Assembly (NCBI GenBank): GCA_021780695.1
Contig: JAJXYD010000001.1
Location: 62,001-126,000 of the forward strand
Direction of reading: 5' to 3'
DNA from: Deltaproteobacteria bacterium
GTDB lineage: Bacteria; Desulfobacterota; Syntrophobacteria; Syntrophobacterales; Syntrophobacteraceae
DNA: 64,000 bases
Made by a program: the position numbers and the translations under genes. The notes beneath the pieces are model-generated. The model searched no databases, was not told the DNA's origin, and saw nothing but the letters and a program-made list of their open reading frames with translations. Positions 25,446-34,581 of the stretch are shown piece by piece. Each line of letters begins with the position of its first letter. The first letter of the stretch is position 1.

Positions 25446-26954
25446 TCAAATCAGATTGGTTTGCGATGAATCCTGACAAATTGGCAGTGTAAGAAGAAAG
25501 GTCGTTCCCTTCTCGTTTGTCTCTTTGACCCTGATAGTGCCCTCGTTATCCTTTACGATTCCGTAAGCCGTACTCAAACCAAGGCCGGTGCCTTTTCCGA
25601 TCTCCTTGGTAGTAAAAAAAGGATCGAATATCTTCTGAAGATTTTCCGGGGAAATGCCGCACCCCGTATCGCGGACTTCAAGGCAGGCTTCATGGCCGTC
25701 TTCGCCGGGGTAGGTTCTAAGGGTAAGGGTTCCCTCTCTGTTCATGGCGTCTATGGCGTTTATGATTAGATTTATAATCACCTGGCTTAGCTGATTTTTA
25801 TCCGCATGGACGAACATGCTTTCCGTGGAAAGATCCTTTACGACCTCGACCCGCATGAAAAGCCTTTGATCGCGTATGAGGCGAAGGCTTTGTTCGACAA
25901 GATCGTTTAGCTCCAAGCTTTCCTTATCGGGTAGCGTCTGACGGCTGTAGGCGAGCAGGTTTCTGACAATGCCCTTGCACCGGTTTGCGTCCTCGATGAC
26001 ATACTTAAGGTCGTCTCTTCTCGGATCGTCCTCCTCCATGCCTTCCAAGGTGAGGCCGGCATAGAGCAGGATGCCCGTAAGAGGATTATTTATTTCATGG
26101 GCCACCCCCGCGGCCAACTGGCCAAGAGAGGCCATTTTCTCCGCCTGGGCGACCCGGGCCATCATCTGGCGCATGCGCTCCTCCTGGGCAAGCTTTTCCC
26201 GGAGATCGTTAAAGATGCCCATCGTCGCCACTTCCGCATCGCCTTCATATATAATCGCCGCGGAGAGTTCAACTGGAATCGACTCGCCGCGCGAATTTAG
26301 GATATTAACCTGTGTGCAGGGAAGCCTTCCCTTGCCCCCGATTTTACTGTCGCGCAGCTTTCGTAAAATCTCCTTGGCCTGGCCGGGCGGATGCAGTTCC
26401 CTTACCGAAATCTTCTCCTTGGCCTCCTTTAGGGTGTAGCCGGTAATCTCCTCGGCCGTACGATTCATAACCAGGATATTGCCTTTAATGTCTGAGGCGA
26501 CTATGGCGCTTGTGGAAACCTGTATGGCTTTTTCAAGGAAACCCCTTAGTTCGGCCAGCTCCTTTTCCATCGTCTTTACCCGCGTTACATCGCGTATGCT
26601 CTCGATGACATAGCGGACCCTGCCCTCCTCATCAAGGATGGGGGAAAAGACCCTGTCTTCCCATTTGCCTTCCCCGTCCTGAATCTCCACATGGCTTAGA
26701 ATCGTTTGCCCCTCGCCATTTTGGAGTACTGTTCCAAGAGGGCAAATGTCGAAGGGGCAGGGATAGCTGTTGTGGAAAAAAAAGCTATGACAGGTTTTGC
26801 CGACGATCTCTTCTTTGGGAATACCGTATTTTTTAACGAAGTTGGGGTTAACGCTCAAGATGGTCTTGTCGGGTTTTAAGATCAGCGTGGGAAAAGAAAG
26901 CGTGTCGAATACCCGGACTTTCCAGTCAAACTCGTCGTTTTTTTCATTTTTCAT
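25446..26954 (-). CDS. PAS-PAS sensor histidine kinase, NtrB/AtoS-like
   Basis: About 502 residues. Two PAS domains span roughly 10-130 and 140-255. The first carries a CHSFFF...CPFDICPL cysteine pattern seen in many anaerobe PAS sensors. The kinase core has GVAHEINNPLTGI (phospho-His), NLIINAIDAMN, DTGCGISPEN, FDPFFTTKEIGKGTGLGL and STAYGIV. There is no membrane segment, so it is a cytoplasmic sensor, possibly redox responsive. Start assignment is uncertain: ATG 26954 lacks a strong ribosome site and the frame runs to a TTG at 27047. The hybrid kinase follows after 29 bases and a lone receiver lies upstream. Confidence 0.88.
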   Translation of the reverse strand: MKNEKNDEFDWKVRVFDTLSFPTLILKPDKTILSVNPNFVKKYGIPKEEIVGKTCHSFFFHNSYPCPFDICPLGTVLQNGEGQTILSHVEIQDGEGKWEDRVFSPILDEEGRVRYVIESIRDVTRVKTMEKELAELRGFLEKAIQVSTSAIVASDIKGNILVMNRTAEEITGYTLKEAKEKISVRELHPPGQAKEILRKLRDSKIGGKGRLPCTQVNILNSRGESIPVELSAAIIYEGDAEVATMGIFNDLREKLAQEERMRQMMARVAQAEKMASLGQLAAGVAHEINNPLTGILLYAGLTLEGMEEDDPRRDDLKYVIEDANRCKGIVRNLLAYSRQTLPDKESLELNDLVEQSLRLIRDQRLFMRVEVVKDLSTESMFVHADKNQLSQVIINLIINAIDAMNREGTLTLRTYPGEDGHEACLEVRDTGCGISPENLQKIFDPFFTTKEIGKGTGLGLSTAYGIVKDNEGTIRVKETNEKGTTFLLTLPICQDSSQTNLI

Positions 26955-27150
26955 GGCTAAGACCGTGTGACGCCAGGTGAAGGATTGCAGCTGAAAGGGG
27001 CGCTGTTTAGCTTGGGCGGCAGCGGCGAGGTCCAAAACAAAGGCCAAGGGAGGATAGGAAAATGAGAAAGAAACCGGGCGAATTCTTTTTGAGACCCTTA
27101 CTACCGTTTCACCGTGGCAGGCTATAAGCCGGTCAAAAGATCCGGGTTCG

Positions 27151-27183
27151 GCGCGCGGGAAGGCTTGGGGCCTTCCCGCGCGC
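27151..27183 (-). terminator. Perfect 14-base-pair GC-rich hairpin after the receiver gene
   Basis: GCGCGCGGGAAGGC (27151-27164) pairs perfectly with GCCTTCCCGCGCGC (27170-27183), loop TTGGG. It sits about 48 bases downstream of the receiver gene stop (minus strand) and before the kinase gene. Only a short T run follows on the minus strand. It probably attenuates or terminates between the two genes. Confidence 0.55.
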
Positions 27184-27230
27184 GGTATGGATCGAGGCCG
27201 CGAAATGTCCGTTGCAACCCCAAAGGTTTA

Positions 27231-27620
27231 TCAGCGATCCAGGTTATCCTTAACGACTTCCATAAGCCTGTCGAGATCTATTGGCTTGGCGATATAGTCG
27301 TCGGCCGAGGTAGATTTCCCATCCTGATGCGTGTATTTGGTGGTTTTTACACTTTCAGCCACCGCGGTCAGCAAAACGACCACCACGTCTTTAAACATGG
27401 AGTCGGCTTTTATCTCCCTGCAAAGCTCGTAGCCGTCTTTTCTGGGCATCATGACATCAAGGAGGACCAAATCGGGCTTTTGTGCCCTGATTTTTTCCCA
27501 CGCCTCGATTCCGTCGTATGCCTTGGCGACCCTGAAGTTGTAGCTTTCCAGCTTCATCGAAAGAGACTCGACCAGATCGGGATCGTCATCCACCACCAAG
27601 ATAAGCGGTTTATCGCTCAT
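27231..27620 (-). CDS. Single-domain response regulator
   Basis: Protein of 129 residues consisting only of a receiver: acidic pair in VVDDDPDLVES, phospho-acceptor Asp in LLDVMMPRKDG near residue 54, Thr in LLTAVAE and Lys in YIAKPID. There is no output domain. An AAAGGAGAAGG site precedes the ATG. It lies between metF (97 bases upstream) and the two kinase genes, so it may connect carbon-metabolism signalling with the sensor group, or act in a phosphorelay with the hybrid kinase. Confidence 0.92.
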   Translation of the reverse strand: MSDKPLILVVDDDPDLVESLSMKLESYNFRVAKAYDGIEAWEKIRAQKPDLVLLDVMMPRKDGYELCREIKADSMFKDVVVVLLTAVAESVKTTKYTHQDGKSTSADDYIAKPIDLDRLMEVVKDNLDR

Positions 27621-27717
27621 GCTGCCTTCTCCTTTGTTTGGCCGGTTTTAGCAGGGCTACATCGCACTGCGGATTCGTTGCGCTCGCTTTCGCCAGCTGT
27701 TCTCCGGCAGGCTCTTT

Positions 27718-28644
27718 TTAGAAAGTGGGTCTGGGCAAAAGCCCGGCCCTTTCCACAATTTCACGCACTCTGTGTTCCCATTCGATCGCCATGATGTGGA
27801 ACCCGGCCACACCCTTGACGGTTTTAAGCCGCTCGATGGTCTCCAGGCACATCTTGATGCCTTCTTCCGCCTGGTTTTCCTTTGGAACCCCACCGATACG
27901 CTTTATGAGTTCGTCGGGCACATCCATGCCGGGCACTTTGTTTTTCATGTATTTGGCCATACCTACGGACTTCATGGGGGTAATGCCCGCAAGAATGTAG
28001 ACCTTCTCGTGCAAGCCGCGATCGACTATGCCTTGCATCCATTTTTCGAACTTATCGACGTTGTAGATGCACTGGGTCTGGATGAAATCGACTCCCGCCT
28101 TGACCTTCTTGGCAAGCCTGGCCACACGCAGTTCAAAGGGGTCGGCAAAGGGGTTTGCCGCGGCTCCGATAAACATCTTTGGAGGTCCGTCGATCTTCTG
28201 GCCGCCCTGGAACAAGCCTTCATCGCGCATCTTTTTAACCATTTCAACGGCCTGGACGGAGTCGATGTCGTGAACGGCGGCCGCACCCGGATGATCTCCA
28301 AAATGCGGATGGTCGCCCGAAAGACACAGCATATTGTCGATGCCGTGGGAATAGGCGCCCAGGACCTCGCTCTGCATGGCCAACCGGTTGCGATCCCTTG
28401 TCACCATCTGCAAAAGCGGATTTAAACCCATCTGTTTTATAAGAATACATGCCGCAAGGCTCGACATTCTAACCATGGCCGTCTGGTTGTCGGTTACGTT
28501 TACCGCGTCCACGCAACCGCGAAGCATCTCAGCCTTTTCCTTGACCTTCTCGGGAAGAGCGCCGCGCGGAGGACCGCATTCGGACGTTACCGCCAGTTGC
28601 CCCGATGCCAGAATCTTTTCGAGTGTGCTATCCGTCTTCATCAT
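27718..28644 (-). CDS. metF: Methylenetetrahydrofolate reductase, MetF subunit
   Basis: Protein of 308 residues, a beta/alpha barrel of the MetF family. It shows Glu22 in TSECGPPRG at the catalytic position, MVTRDRNRLAMQSE, LCLSGDHPHFGDHP, IGAAANPFADP and FIQTQCIYNVDKFEKWM. It reduces methylene-tetrahydrofolate to methyl-tetrahydrofolate, or the reverse in syntrophic or oxidative acetate metabolism. Its start overlaps the metV stop by four bases. In Moorella-type enzymes MetF works with MetV, MvhD and HdrA, the same set found here, so electrons probably pass through those proteins rather than directly from free NADH. Confidence 0.93.
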   Translation of the reverse strand: MMKTDSTLEKILASGQLAVTSECGPPRGALPEKVKEKAEMLRGCVDAVNVTDNQTAMVRMSSLAACILIKQMGLNPLLQMVTRDRNRLAMQSEVLGAYSHGIDNMLCLSGDHPHFGDHPGAAAVHDIDSVQAVEMVKKMRDEGLFQGGQKIDGPPKMFIGAAANPFADPFELRVARLAKKVKAGVDFIQTQCIYNVDKFEKWMQGIVDRGLHEKVYILAGITPMKSVGMAKYMKNKVPGMDVPDELIKRIGGVPKENQAEEGIKMCLETIERLKTVKGVAGFHIMAIEWEHRVREIVERAGLLPRPTF

Positions 28645-29306
28645 GCAAGGTCCTCTCTAACAATTTTCCTTGGCCCCGCGCCCCTTCCGGTGCGCCAGTC
28701 CTTAGCAGGCATGTTCTCCTCGTACTTCTCGGTCATTCCGAGGGCTTTTAGCCGATCCCAGATCAGTTGCCAGGCGCAGTCGATTTCGGGGTCAACCTCG
28801 CACTTGCCCTTGGTCGAACCTCCGCACGGACCGTTCATAAGCTGCTTGGAGCAACGCGCTATCGGGCAAACCCCTCCTGTGAGGCCAAGCACGCAATCGC
28901 CACAGCCCGCGCACCGCTCGGCCCAAACGCCCTGCCTTTCCGAAGCCCCCATGAACTTGGTGTTTACGGCCGGCATTACCGGCTTTTCCTTAAACCGTCT
29001 GGCAATTTCTTGCACTCCGCATCCGCAGGCCATCGAGAGCACCGCGTCGGCCGAATCTATATGGGCAACGAGTTCTTCGACGTATTCGGGATCGCATTGC
29101 CGCTCAAGGGTGATTTCCTTTATCTCAAAGGGTTTTCCCTCCTTCATGAAGTGCAACTGGAGAGCCGAGGAGAGCAGAGCTACCTCCTTGCGGCCCCCGG
29201 CGGAGCACACCGTAACGCATTCGTTGCAGCCGACGAGAAGGAGGCGCCGGTAGGGGCTCACGCAATTGATAAGTTCTTCCATTGATTTACGTTCGGCAGT
29301 AATCAT
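28641..29306 (-). CDS. metV: MetV, iron-sulfur partner of methylenetetrahydrofolate reductase
   Basis: Protein of 221 residues of the MetV/MTHFR C-terminal family. Cysteine motifs are CNECVTVC near 27, CGCG near 105, and CAGCGDCVLGLTGGVCPIARC near 140, followed by GPCGG. It is a zinc and iron-sulfur protein that pairs with MetF and is needed for MTHFR activity in acetogens. GGAG precedes the ATG. It lies between mvhD and metF in the operon, with a four-base overlap into metF. Confidence 0.9.
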   Translation of the reverse strand: MITAERKSMEELINCVSPYRRLLLVGCNECVTVCSAGGRKEVALLSSALQLHFMKEGKPFEIKEITLERQCDPEYVEELVAHIDSADAVLSMACGCGVQEIARRFKEKPVMPAVNTKFMGASERQGVWAERCAGCGDCVLGLTGGVCPIARCSKQLMNGPCGGSTKGKCEVDPEIDCAWQLIWDRLKALGMTEKYEENMPAKDWRTGRGAGPRKIVREDLA

Positions 29307-29433
29307 GTCAGCTAACTATCTCCTTTTTCTTGGCCGGCGCGCCAAAGGCGTGCCGCCTGGGGCAAGTTGCGCCCTTGCAAAATCACAGGGCGCGAGTGCG
29401 TCGCCGGGCTCGGATTGCGCGGCGATGTGCTTG

Positions 29434-29874
29434 TCAGCACGCCGTGCCGGTGCATGCGGGGTCTGCCACTCTTGCAGGGTTTGGACCCAGACTGCGAATC
29501 TTTTCCGTAAATTCGGAGGCGGTCCTGGCAAAGACCTCGCCCATGCCCGCCGACATACAAAACATCTCGACGCGCTCGCCTCCGATGCCGATTTCATCGA
29601 GCAATTTCTTCACATAAGCCACCCGTCTGGCGGCCCTTGTATTGCCTGACCTGAAGTGGCAGTCACCCTCTAGGCAGCCGGCCACGTAGACGCCGTCGGC
29701 ACCCTTCCTGAGGGCTTCCATCATGTGCAGCGCGGACACCTTGCCCGTACACGGCACCCTTATTATTTTAACGTTGGCAGGATAGTGAAGCCTTTTGCTG
29801 CCCGCCATGTCCGCGGCCGTATAGGCGCAGTAGTGGCAGCAGAAAGCCACGATAACCGGTTGAAAGTTCTCCAT
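29434..29874 (-). CDS. mvhD: MvhD-type [2Fe-2S] electron-transfer subunit
   Basis: Protein of 146 residues. The MvhD/HdrD-delta motif FCCHYCAYTAADMAG is at 11-25, followed by PANVKIIRVPCTGKV, VAGCLEGDCHF and the GNTRAARRV segment. Family members carry a [2Fe-2S] cluster and link HdrA to a hydrogenase, formate dehydrogenase or MTHFR. All cysteine positions are Cys codons, so this copy is not a selenoprotein. The ATG overlaps the HdrA stop by one base (TAATG), indicating coupled translation. The last 30 residues are longer and less conserved than in the minimal family. Confidence 0.9.
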   Translation of the reverse strand: MENFQPVIVAFCCHYCAYTAADMAGSKRLHYPANVKIIRVPCTGKVSALHMMEALRKGADGVYVAGCLEGDCHFRSGNTRAARRVAYVKKLLDEIGIGGERVEMFCMSAGMGEVFARTASEFTEKIRSLGPNPARVADPACTGTAC

Positions 29875-32800
29875 TACGCCGTCCTTTCAAAAAGTCCGTC
29901 TAACTTGGCAAATATCAGGTCGTCTTCATAGCGCATCAACTGGATGGCCTCGGCGGGACATTCCGAAGCACAGGTGCCGCAGCCGTGGCACTTGGCCGGG
30001 TCGATTTCCGAATGGCCTTCGGAATTGATAAAGGGTATGCCGAAGGGACAAGAGCGTACGCAGATAAGGCATGCGGCGCACCTGTTGCTGTCCACCCTGG
30101 CCACGGCCGCCCCCATGTTGATAGCGTCTCCGGCAAGGAAGGTCTGGGCGCGGCTTGCAACGGCCTGCGCCTGGGCGATACTGTCGCGAATGCTTTTGGG
30201 AGAATGGGCCGCTCCGGCCACAAAAAATCCGGGTGTGGGCAGGTCTACGGGCCTCAGCTTTACGTGGTCTTCAAGAAAATAGCCGTCCGAGGTCCTGGGA
30301 AGGTGGAAAATTACGCCCAAATCTTCGGTGGATTCCTCGTCGGCGATAAAACCGGTGCTCAGAACGAGACCGTCGCAGGAAACACTTACCTTGCGGCCAA
30401 GGACCGGATCGGTATAGGTGAGTGCGACCTTTTTCCCGTCGGCGGCAACCTGCGGTTTGTCCTCTATTTCATAGGGAGCGAAGATAACGCCCAGCTTTCT
30501 AGCCTTGGTGTAGTATTCTTCCTGCATTCCGGGCATGCGCATATCACGGTAGAGAACGATAATGGAAGCCTCGGGATTGAGCTCCTTGAGCCTCAAGGCG
30601 TTCTTTACAGCCGACTGGCAGCAGATGCGCGAACAGTTGGGATTTTGCTCAACGCGCGAACCCACGCATTGGACCATCACCACGCTCTCAAGCGCCTTCG
30701 CCTTCTCCGGGCTGTCTTCGATAAGGGCATCGAGGTCGAGCTGAGTGAGTACGGCCTCATGGCTGCCCAAAAGCATTTCCTTTGGCCGGTTTACAAGAGC
30801 CCCGGTTGCAAGGATCGTAATGCCGTGGGTGATCTGGCGGTAGACCATGCGAGGACCTACCTGGACACCGGTTTTGAACATGCCGGCCAACCCCGTGTGG
30901 TCAACGACCACGGCTTGCTTTAGAACCTGGATGTTTTCGTGGTTCTCGGCTCTTTCGACAAGGGTTTTGACATAGGCCTGCACATCCTGGCCTTCCAGCG
31001 TCTTTCTGACATTTCTCGCATTGCCGCCAAGCTGGTTGGATCTTTCCACCAAAAAGACCTTGAAACCGGCATCGGCAAGGCTAACAGCCGCCTTCATGCC
31101 CGTAACGCCCCCGCCTACGACCAAAACGTCCTTGTTCATCGGAAGGGTATGGTCAACCAGCGGATGGGTCAACCTCACCGCCCCCACGCCCATGTGCATG
31201 AGCTCTTTTGCCTTGGTGGCCGCGAAGGCCGGGGTGTCGTTGTGGACCCAGGTATCCTGATCGCGCAAGTTGACGATTTCGAGCAGGTATTTGTTCAGGC
31301 CCGCCTTTTTCAGGGTATCCTGGAATACGGCTTCATGGGTTCTTGGCGAACATGCTCCGATCACCACGCGGTTGAGCTTCTCTTTTTGTATAAGCTCCTG
31401 GATGTGCTCGAGGGAGTCGCGGCTGCAGCCGTGGCCGATGGCCTCGGATACCACGACCTCGGGAAGATTTTTGAGGTCCGCGGCCATTGCCTTAACGTCA
31501 ATGACCCCGCCTATATTGTTTTCGCAGTCGCAAACAAATATCCCGATCCTTTTGTCCTCGCCGCTGATGTCGCGCTCCGGCGGGAAATTTTCCATCTTTT
31601 CGTGCACCACCCGAAGAGGGCTCAAATCGCCCGAGGCGCAGCACGCCGCGGCTCCGGCCTGCACCAGGGTCTCGGGGATATCCTTGGGGGTTTCAAAAAG
31701 ACCGCAGGCATAAATGCCGGGCTTGGAAGTGGCAACGGGATCAAAGCTCGCCGTCTTTGCAAAACCGTGTTCGTTTAGTTCGACCCCAAGCTTTGCGGCA
31801 AGTTCCTTGACTTCGTTGGAAATCCGGAAGCCGGTCGAGAGCACCACCATATCGAATTGTTCGGTCTGGGGATGAGAGCCCCCGTAGAGCATGTAGCTTA
31901 TATTAAGATCTCCCATCATGGAACCGTCGCTAAAGACCGGGTCGATGCTGTGGGGGCGGCTGCGCACAAAACGAACGCCGTACTGATTCTTGGCCCTTTG
32001 CAGATAAAGTTCGTAGTCCTTGCCGTAGGTGCGCATGTCCATATAAAAAATGGTGGTCTCGATATTTTCGAGGAACCGCTCGCGGGTGACCATGGCCTCC
32101 TTGAGTGCGTACATGCAGCATGCGCTCGAACAATAGGGCGAAAAACCTTTCTTTAGGCTTCTTGAACCCGCGCACTGGATCCAGGCCACCTTGCGGGGCT
32201 TTTTGCCGTCGGAGGGCCTTACCAGCTGCCCGCCCGTTGGCCCCGATGCCGACAGGATCCGCTCGTATTCAAGGCTTGTGACTACGTTTGGAAAAACCCC
32301 ATAGCCATAGGTGTCAAGAAGACTCAGATCTGTTATATCCGCGCCGGGAGATAAAATTATGGCTCCCGCCTCCACCTTGCGGCTGGAAGGCTTATCGTTT
32401 GGATTTATCGCTCCGGCCGGGCATACCCGCACCAGTTCCTCGACGTTTGCGCAGGCCTCCATGTCGATCGAAAAGGCGTAGGGCGTGGCCTGGGGATAGC
32501 GCATACAGGTGGGGGCGCGGTGATCGAGTCCGGGGGTAAAACGGACACAGCCCGGAAACTGCCGATAGCATTCCCCGCAGGCGGTGCATTTTTGCAAATC
32601 GATGTAGCGCGGCCTCGTTGTCAGATTGGCCTTGAACTGTCCCAAGCTCCCCTCGACCCCTTCGATCTCGGTCATTGTCATGAGGTCGATGTGGAGTTCC
32701 CGGCCGCTCTCCGACAAACGGGGAGACAAGGTGCACAGGTCACAGTTGTTGGTTGGAAAAGTACGATCCAGGCTTGTCATGAGACCGCCGATCGCATAAG

Positions 32801-32918
32801 CCTTGTCTACGAGCACGACGTCGCGCCCGGCCTCCGCCAGGTCCAACGCAGCCCGTATGCCGCCCATGCCGCCGCCGACTATAAGAACCTTGTTGCTCAA
32901 TTCGGATCTTTTTTGCAT
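29874..32918 (-). CDS. hdrA: Large HdrA-like flavin electron-transfer protein (1014 residues, two FAD modules)
   Basis: Residues 10-430 form a first HdrA-type FAD module (VLIVGGGMGGIRAAL, CDLCTLSP at 59-66). A DCENNIGG/GACSPRTHE region follows near 455-535. A second FAD module starts near 600 (VLVVGGGVTGMKAAVSLADAG), and a C-terminal ferredoxin domain has two [4Fe-4S] motifs (CAACLICVRSCPF, CHGCGTCASECPA). The N-terminal inserted ferredoxin is degenerate. Cys111, 114, 117 and 124 are followed only by Cys156 and Cys166, so a complete second cluster cannot form. HdrA proteins carry flavin-based electron bifurcation; here the likely partners are MvhD, MetV and MetF. No hdrB or hdrC is in the operon. 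Confidence 0.92.
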   Translation of the reverse strand: MQKRSELSNKVLIVGGGMGGIRAALDLAEAGRDVVLVDKAYAIGGLMTSLDRTFPTNNCDLCTLSPRLSESGRELHIDLMTMTEIEGVEGSLGQFKANLTTRPRYIDLQKCTACGECYRQFPGCVRFTPGLDHRAPTCMRYPQATPYAFSIDMEACANVEELVRVCPAGAINPNDKPSSRKVEAGAIILSPGADITDLSLLDTYGYGVFPNVVTSLEYERILSASGPTGGQLVRPSDGKKPRKVAWIQCAGSRSLKKGFSPYCSSACCMYALKEAMVTRERFLENIETTIFYMDMRTYGKDYELYLQRAKNQYGVRFVRSRPHSIDPVFSDGSMMGDLNISYMLYGGSHPQTEQFDMVVLSTGFRISNEVKELAAKLGVELNEHGFAKTASFDPVATSKPGIYACGLFETPKDIPETLVQAGAAACCASGDLSPLRVVHEKMENFPPERDISGEDKRIGIFVCDCENNIGGVIDVKAMAADLKNLPEVVVSEAIGHGCSRDSLEHIQELIQKEKLNRVVIGACSPRTHEAVFQDTLKKAGLNKYLLEIVNLRDQDTWVHNDTPAFAATKAKELMHMGVGAVRLTHPLVDHTLPMNKDVLVVGGGVTGMKAAVSLADAGFKVFLVERSNQLGGNARNVRKTLEGQDVQAYVKTLVERAENHENIQVLKQAVVVDHTGLAGMFKTGVQVGPRMVYRQITHGITILATGALVNRPKEMLLGSHEAVLTQLDLDALIEDSPEKAKALESVVMVQCVGSRVEQNPNCSRICCQSAVKNALRLKELNPEASIIVLYRDMRMPGMQEEYYTKARKLGVIFAPYEIEDKPQVAADGKKVALTYTDPVLGRKVSVSCDGLVLSTGFIADEESTEDLGVIFHLPRTSDGYFLEDHVKLRPVDLPTPGFFVAGAAHSPKSIRDSIAQAQAVASRAQTFLAGDAINMGAAVARVDSNRCAACLICVRSCPFGIPFINSEGHSEIDPAKCHGCGTCASECPAEAIQLMRYEDDLIFAKLDGLFERTA

Positions 32919-32983
32919 TGCCGTTCCGTATCCCTCTGTCTGTAGATAAATTGCACTCCGAGTTTATAAGAGTGGGAAAACGA

Positions 32984-33856
32984 TCAAAGGCCCGCATACT
33001 CCAGGACATCGGGCAGCTTGTGCTCCCATCCAAGGGTTATGATCCGTACCCCCTGGCAAAGACCCTTTAGCGCCGTAATTGTCTCCGCGGCTATGCGCAC
33101 GCATTCCCTCTCACGGTCCGAAGCTTTGCGGATGCGGCGAATGAGCTCTTCCGAAATGCCTGCCTCGGGCTCGTTTGTTGCTATGTAGCGGGCGGCGCCA
33201 ACAGACTTTAGCAGGTAGACCGTAGAGATTATCGGCGTCTTCAAACCCTTTGCTTTGCTCAGGAAGGCTTGGAAACGGCCGATATCGAAAACGGGAGGCG
33301 AGAGTATGAATTTGGCCCCGGCTTCCACCTTCTTTGCCGCAAGTTCGAGTTGGCACTCAAGCGACTTTTCATCCGCGCACTGCGGGATAGCGCAGCCGAC
33401 CGAAAAAACCGGAGCGCCCGTAAGCTCGCTTCCCCCAAGGTCGCTACCCTGCTCAAGGCAGCGCAGAGCGCCGAAAAGGCCCAGTTCATCGAGATCGTTG
33501 ACGGCCTTGGCCTCTTGATGATCACCGTTGCAGATATCTTCGCCCGAAACCACAATGAGGCTCTCTACGCCCAGAGCGTAAGCAGCGAGCAGATCCGCCT
33601 GCAGCGCCATGCGGTTGCGGTCCCGGCAGTAGACGTGAATGAGAGCCTCCATGCCCTGCTGGTGCATCAGCACTGCGCCGGCCAAGGCGCTCATTCTCAT
33701 GACGCCGTCGTCCATGTCAGGCACGATGACCGCGTCTACACGGCCCTTGATCCTGCGAGCGTTCTGGATTAATTGCGAAGTGTCCACGCCTTTGGGCGTA
33801 TTCATTTCCGCAAGGACCACAAATTCGCCTGACAGGAGTCGTTTCTGAAAACTCAT
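32984..33856 (-). CDS. Second, divergent MetF-family protein heading the hdrA operon
   Basis: Protein of 290 residues, clearly of the MTHFR barrel family: Glu17 in LAEMNTPKG, HVYCRDRNRMALQADLL, IVVSGEDICNGDH, KKVEAGAKFILSPPVFD and TVYLLKSVGAARYI. It resembles the MetF at 27718 along its length, but the LSGDHP-type loop is changed to VSGEDI and the flanking residues differ. It may be a second reductase, a paralogue for another pterin or folate form, or a structural subunit. AAGGGGAT precedes the ATG. It is the first gene of metF2-hdrA-mvhD-metV-metF. Confidence 0.85.
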   Translation of the reverse strand: MSFQKRLLSGEFVVLAEMNTPKGVDTSQLIQNARRIKGRVDAVIVPDMDDGVMRMSALAGAVLMHQQGMEALIHVYCRDRNRMALQADLLAAYALGVESLIVVSGEDICNGDHQEAKAVNDLDELGLFGALRCLEQGSDLGGSELTGAPVFSVGCAIPQCADEKSLECQLELAAKKVEAGAKFILSPPVFDIGRFQAFLSKAKGLKTPIISTVYLLKSVGAARYIATNEPEAGISEELIRRIRKASDRERECVRIAAETITALKGLCQGVRIITLGWEHKLPDVLEYAGL

Positions 33857-34581
33857 AAATCCCCTTTGCGGTTTGTCATTAGCAAATTCATCGTTTTCGG
33901 ACCGGTCGGTGGGAACGATCCTCTCCTGTTAATGTCAAAGACATGGCCAAAAGCTCTCCTCCCTGGATAGCGCCTTTTGCCCGGATGGGTTAAGATACCG
34001 GTTTCGCCATCTCGCCCCATCGCATGTCAAACATTTCATTCAGCCCACCCCCGACCGTCTTCAAAACAGGACTGCCTGCAAGCAGAGCGCAAGTGCGGCT
34101 CCGTAGAGCTCCATCCCCTCTCGCAGGCTCAAGCGCCCTCCTGGTCTTGCCGAGGTCCGCAAGCGCGCGGAGCCTGTCTGAAGTCGACAACCTGCTCAGG
34201 ATGGTGCTTGCACTTAGGTGCTGCTCCTCTTCGGGGGGTCCGGAGATATATCCGGATGGTTTACAAATCTTCATTATTTACGCCAAATTGATGGCATGAG
34301 TCAAGGTGGCGCGCTGATTTTTTTTCGAGAAATATAAACGGTGCCCTTTACCCCTTAGGGATACCGAAGAGGGGGAAATATTTCACAAAAGGAGGCTGTT
34401 TTAAAATATTGCGCCTGCAATATTAATATTGGTAACACATAGCCTTTTCATTACGGTCTACAGTAAGCGACAAACAGGGCCGGGCTCGTAAAGTTGCCCT
34501 TTACTTCCAGGGTAAGGATCCGTAGAGTAACTATCCTGACGGTGCAATCGGGTCTAAACTCTAACCGGAGGTTGATTTCAA
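33857..34581. other. Long intergenic region between divergent metF2 and pspA operons
   Basis: About 725 bases. Frames of 90-104 codons on both strands near 33980-34300 have no ribosome sites, are Arg/Ser/Ala rich and match no motif, so I leave them out. An inverted repeat AATATTGC/GCAATATT lies at 34405-34424 about 160 bases before pspA, a possible operator. No sigma-54 site with correct spacing was found for pspA. Promoters of both operons must lie here. Confidence 0.45.

Noticed and set aside
29434..29874. MvhD checked for selenocysteine as seen in some homologues
   Set aside because: All key positions are Cys codons and the frame is unbroken.
33980..34299. Frames of 90-104 codons on both strands before pspA
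   Set aside because: Low-complexity Arg/Ser/Ala content, no ribosome sites and no motifs. I see no gene in this stretch.
34400..34581. Possible sigma-54 promoter before pspA
   Set aside because: GG/GC core spacings were 11 or 12, not 10. No valid site was found.
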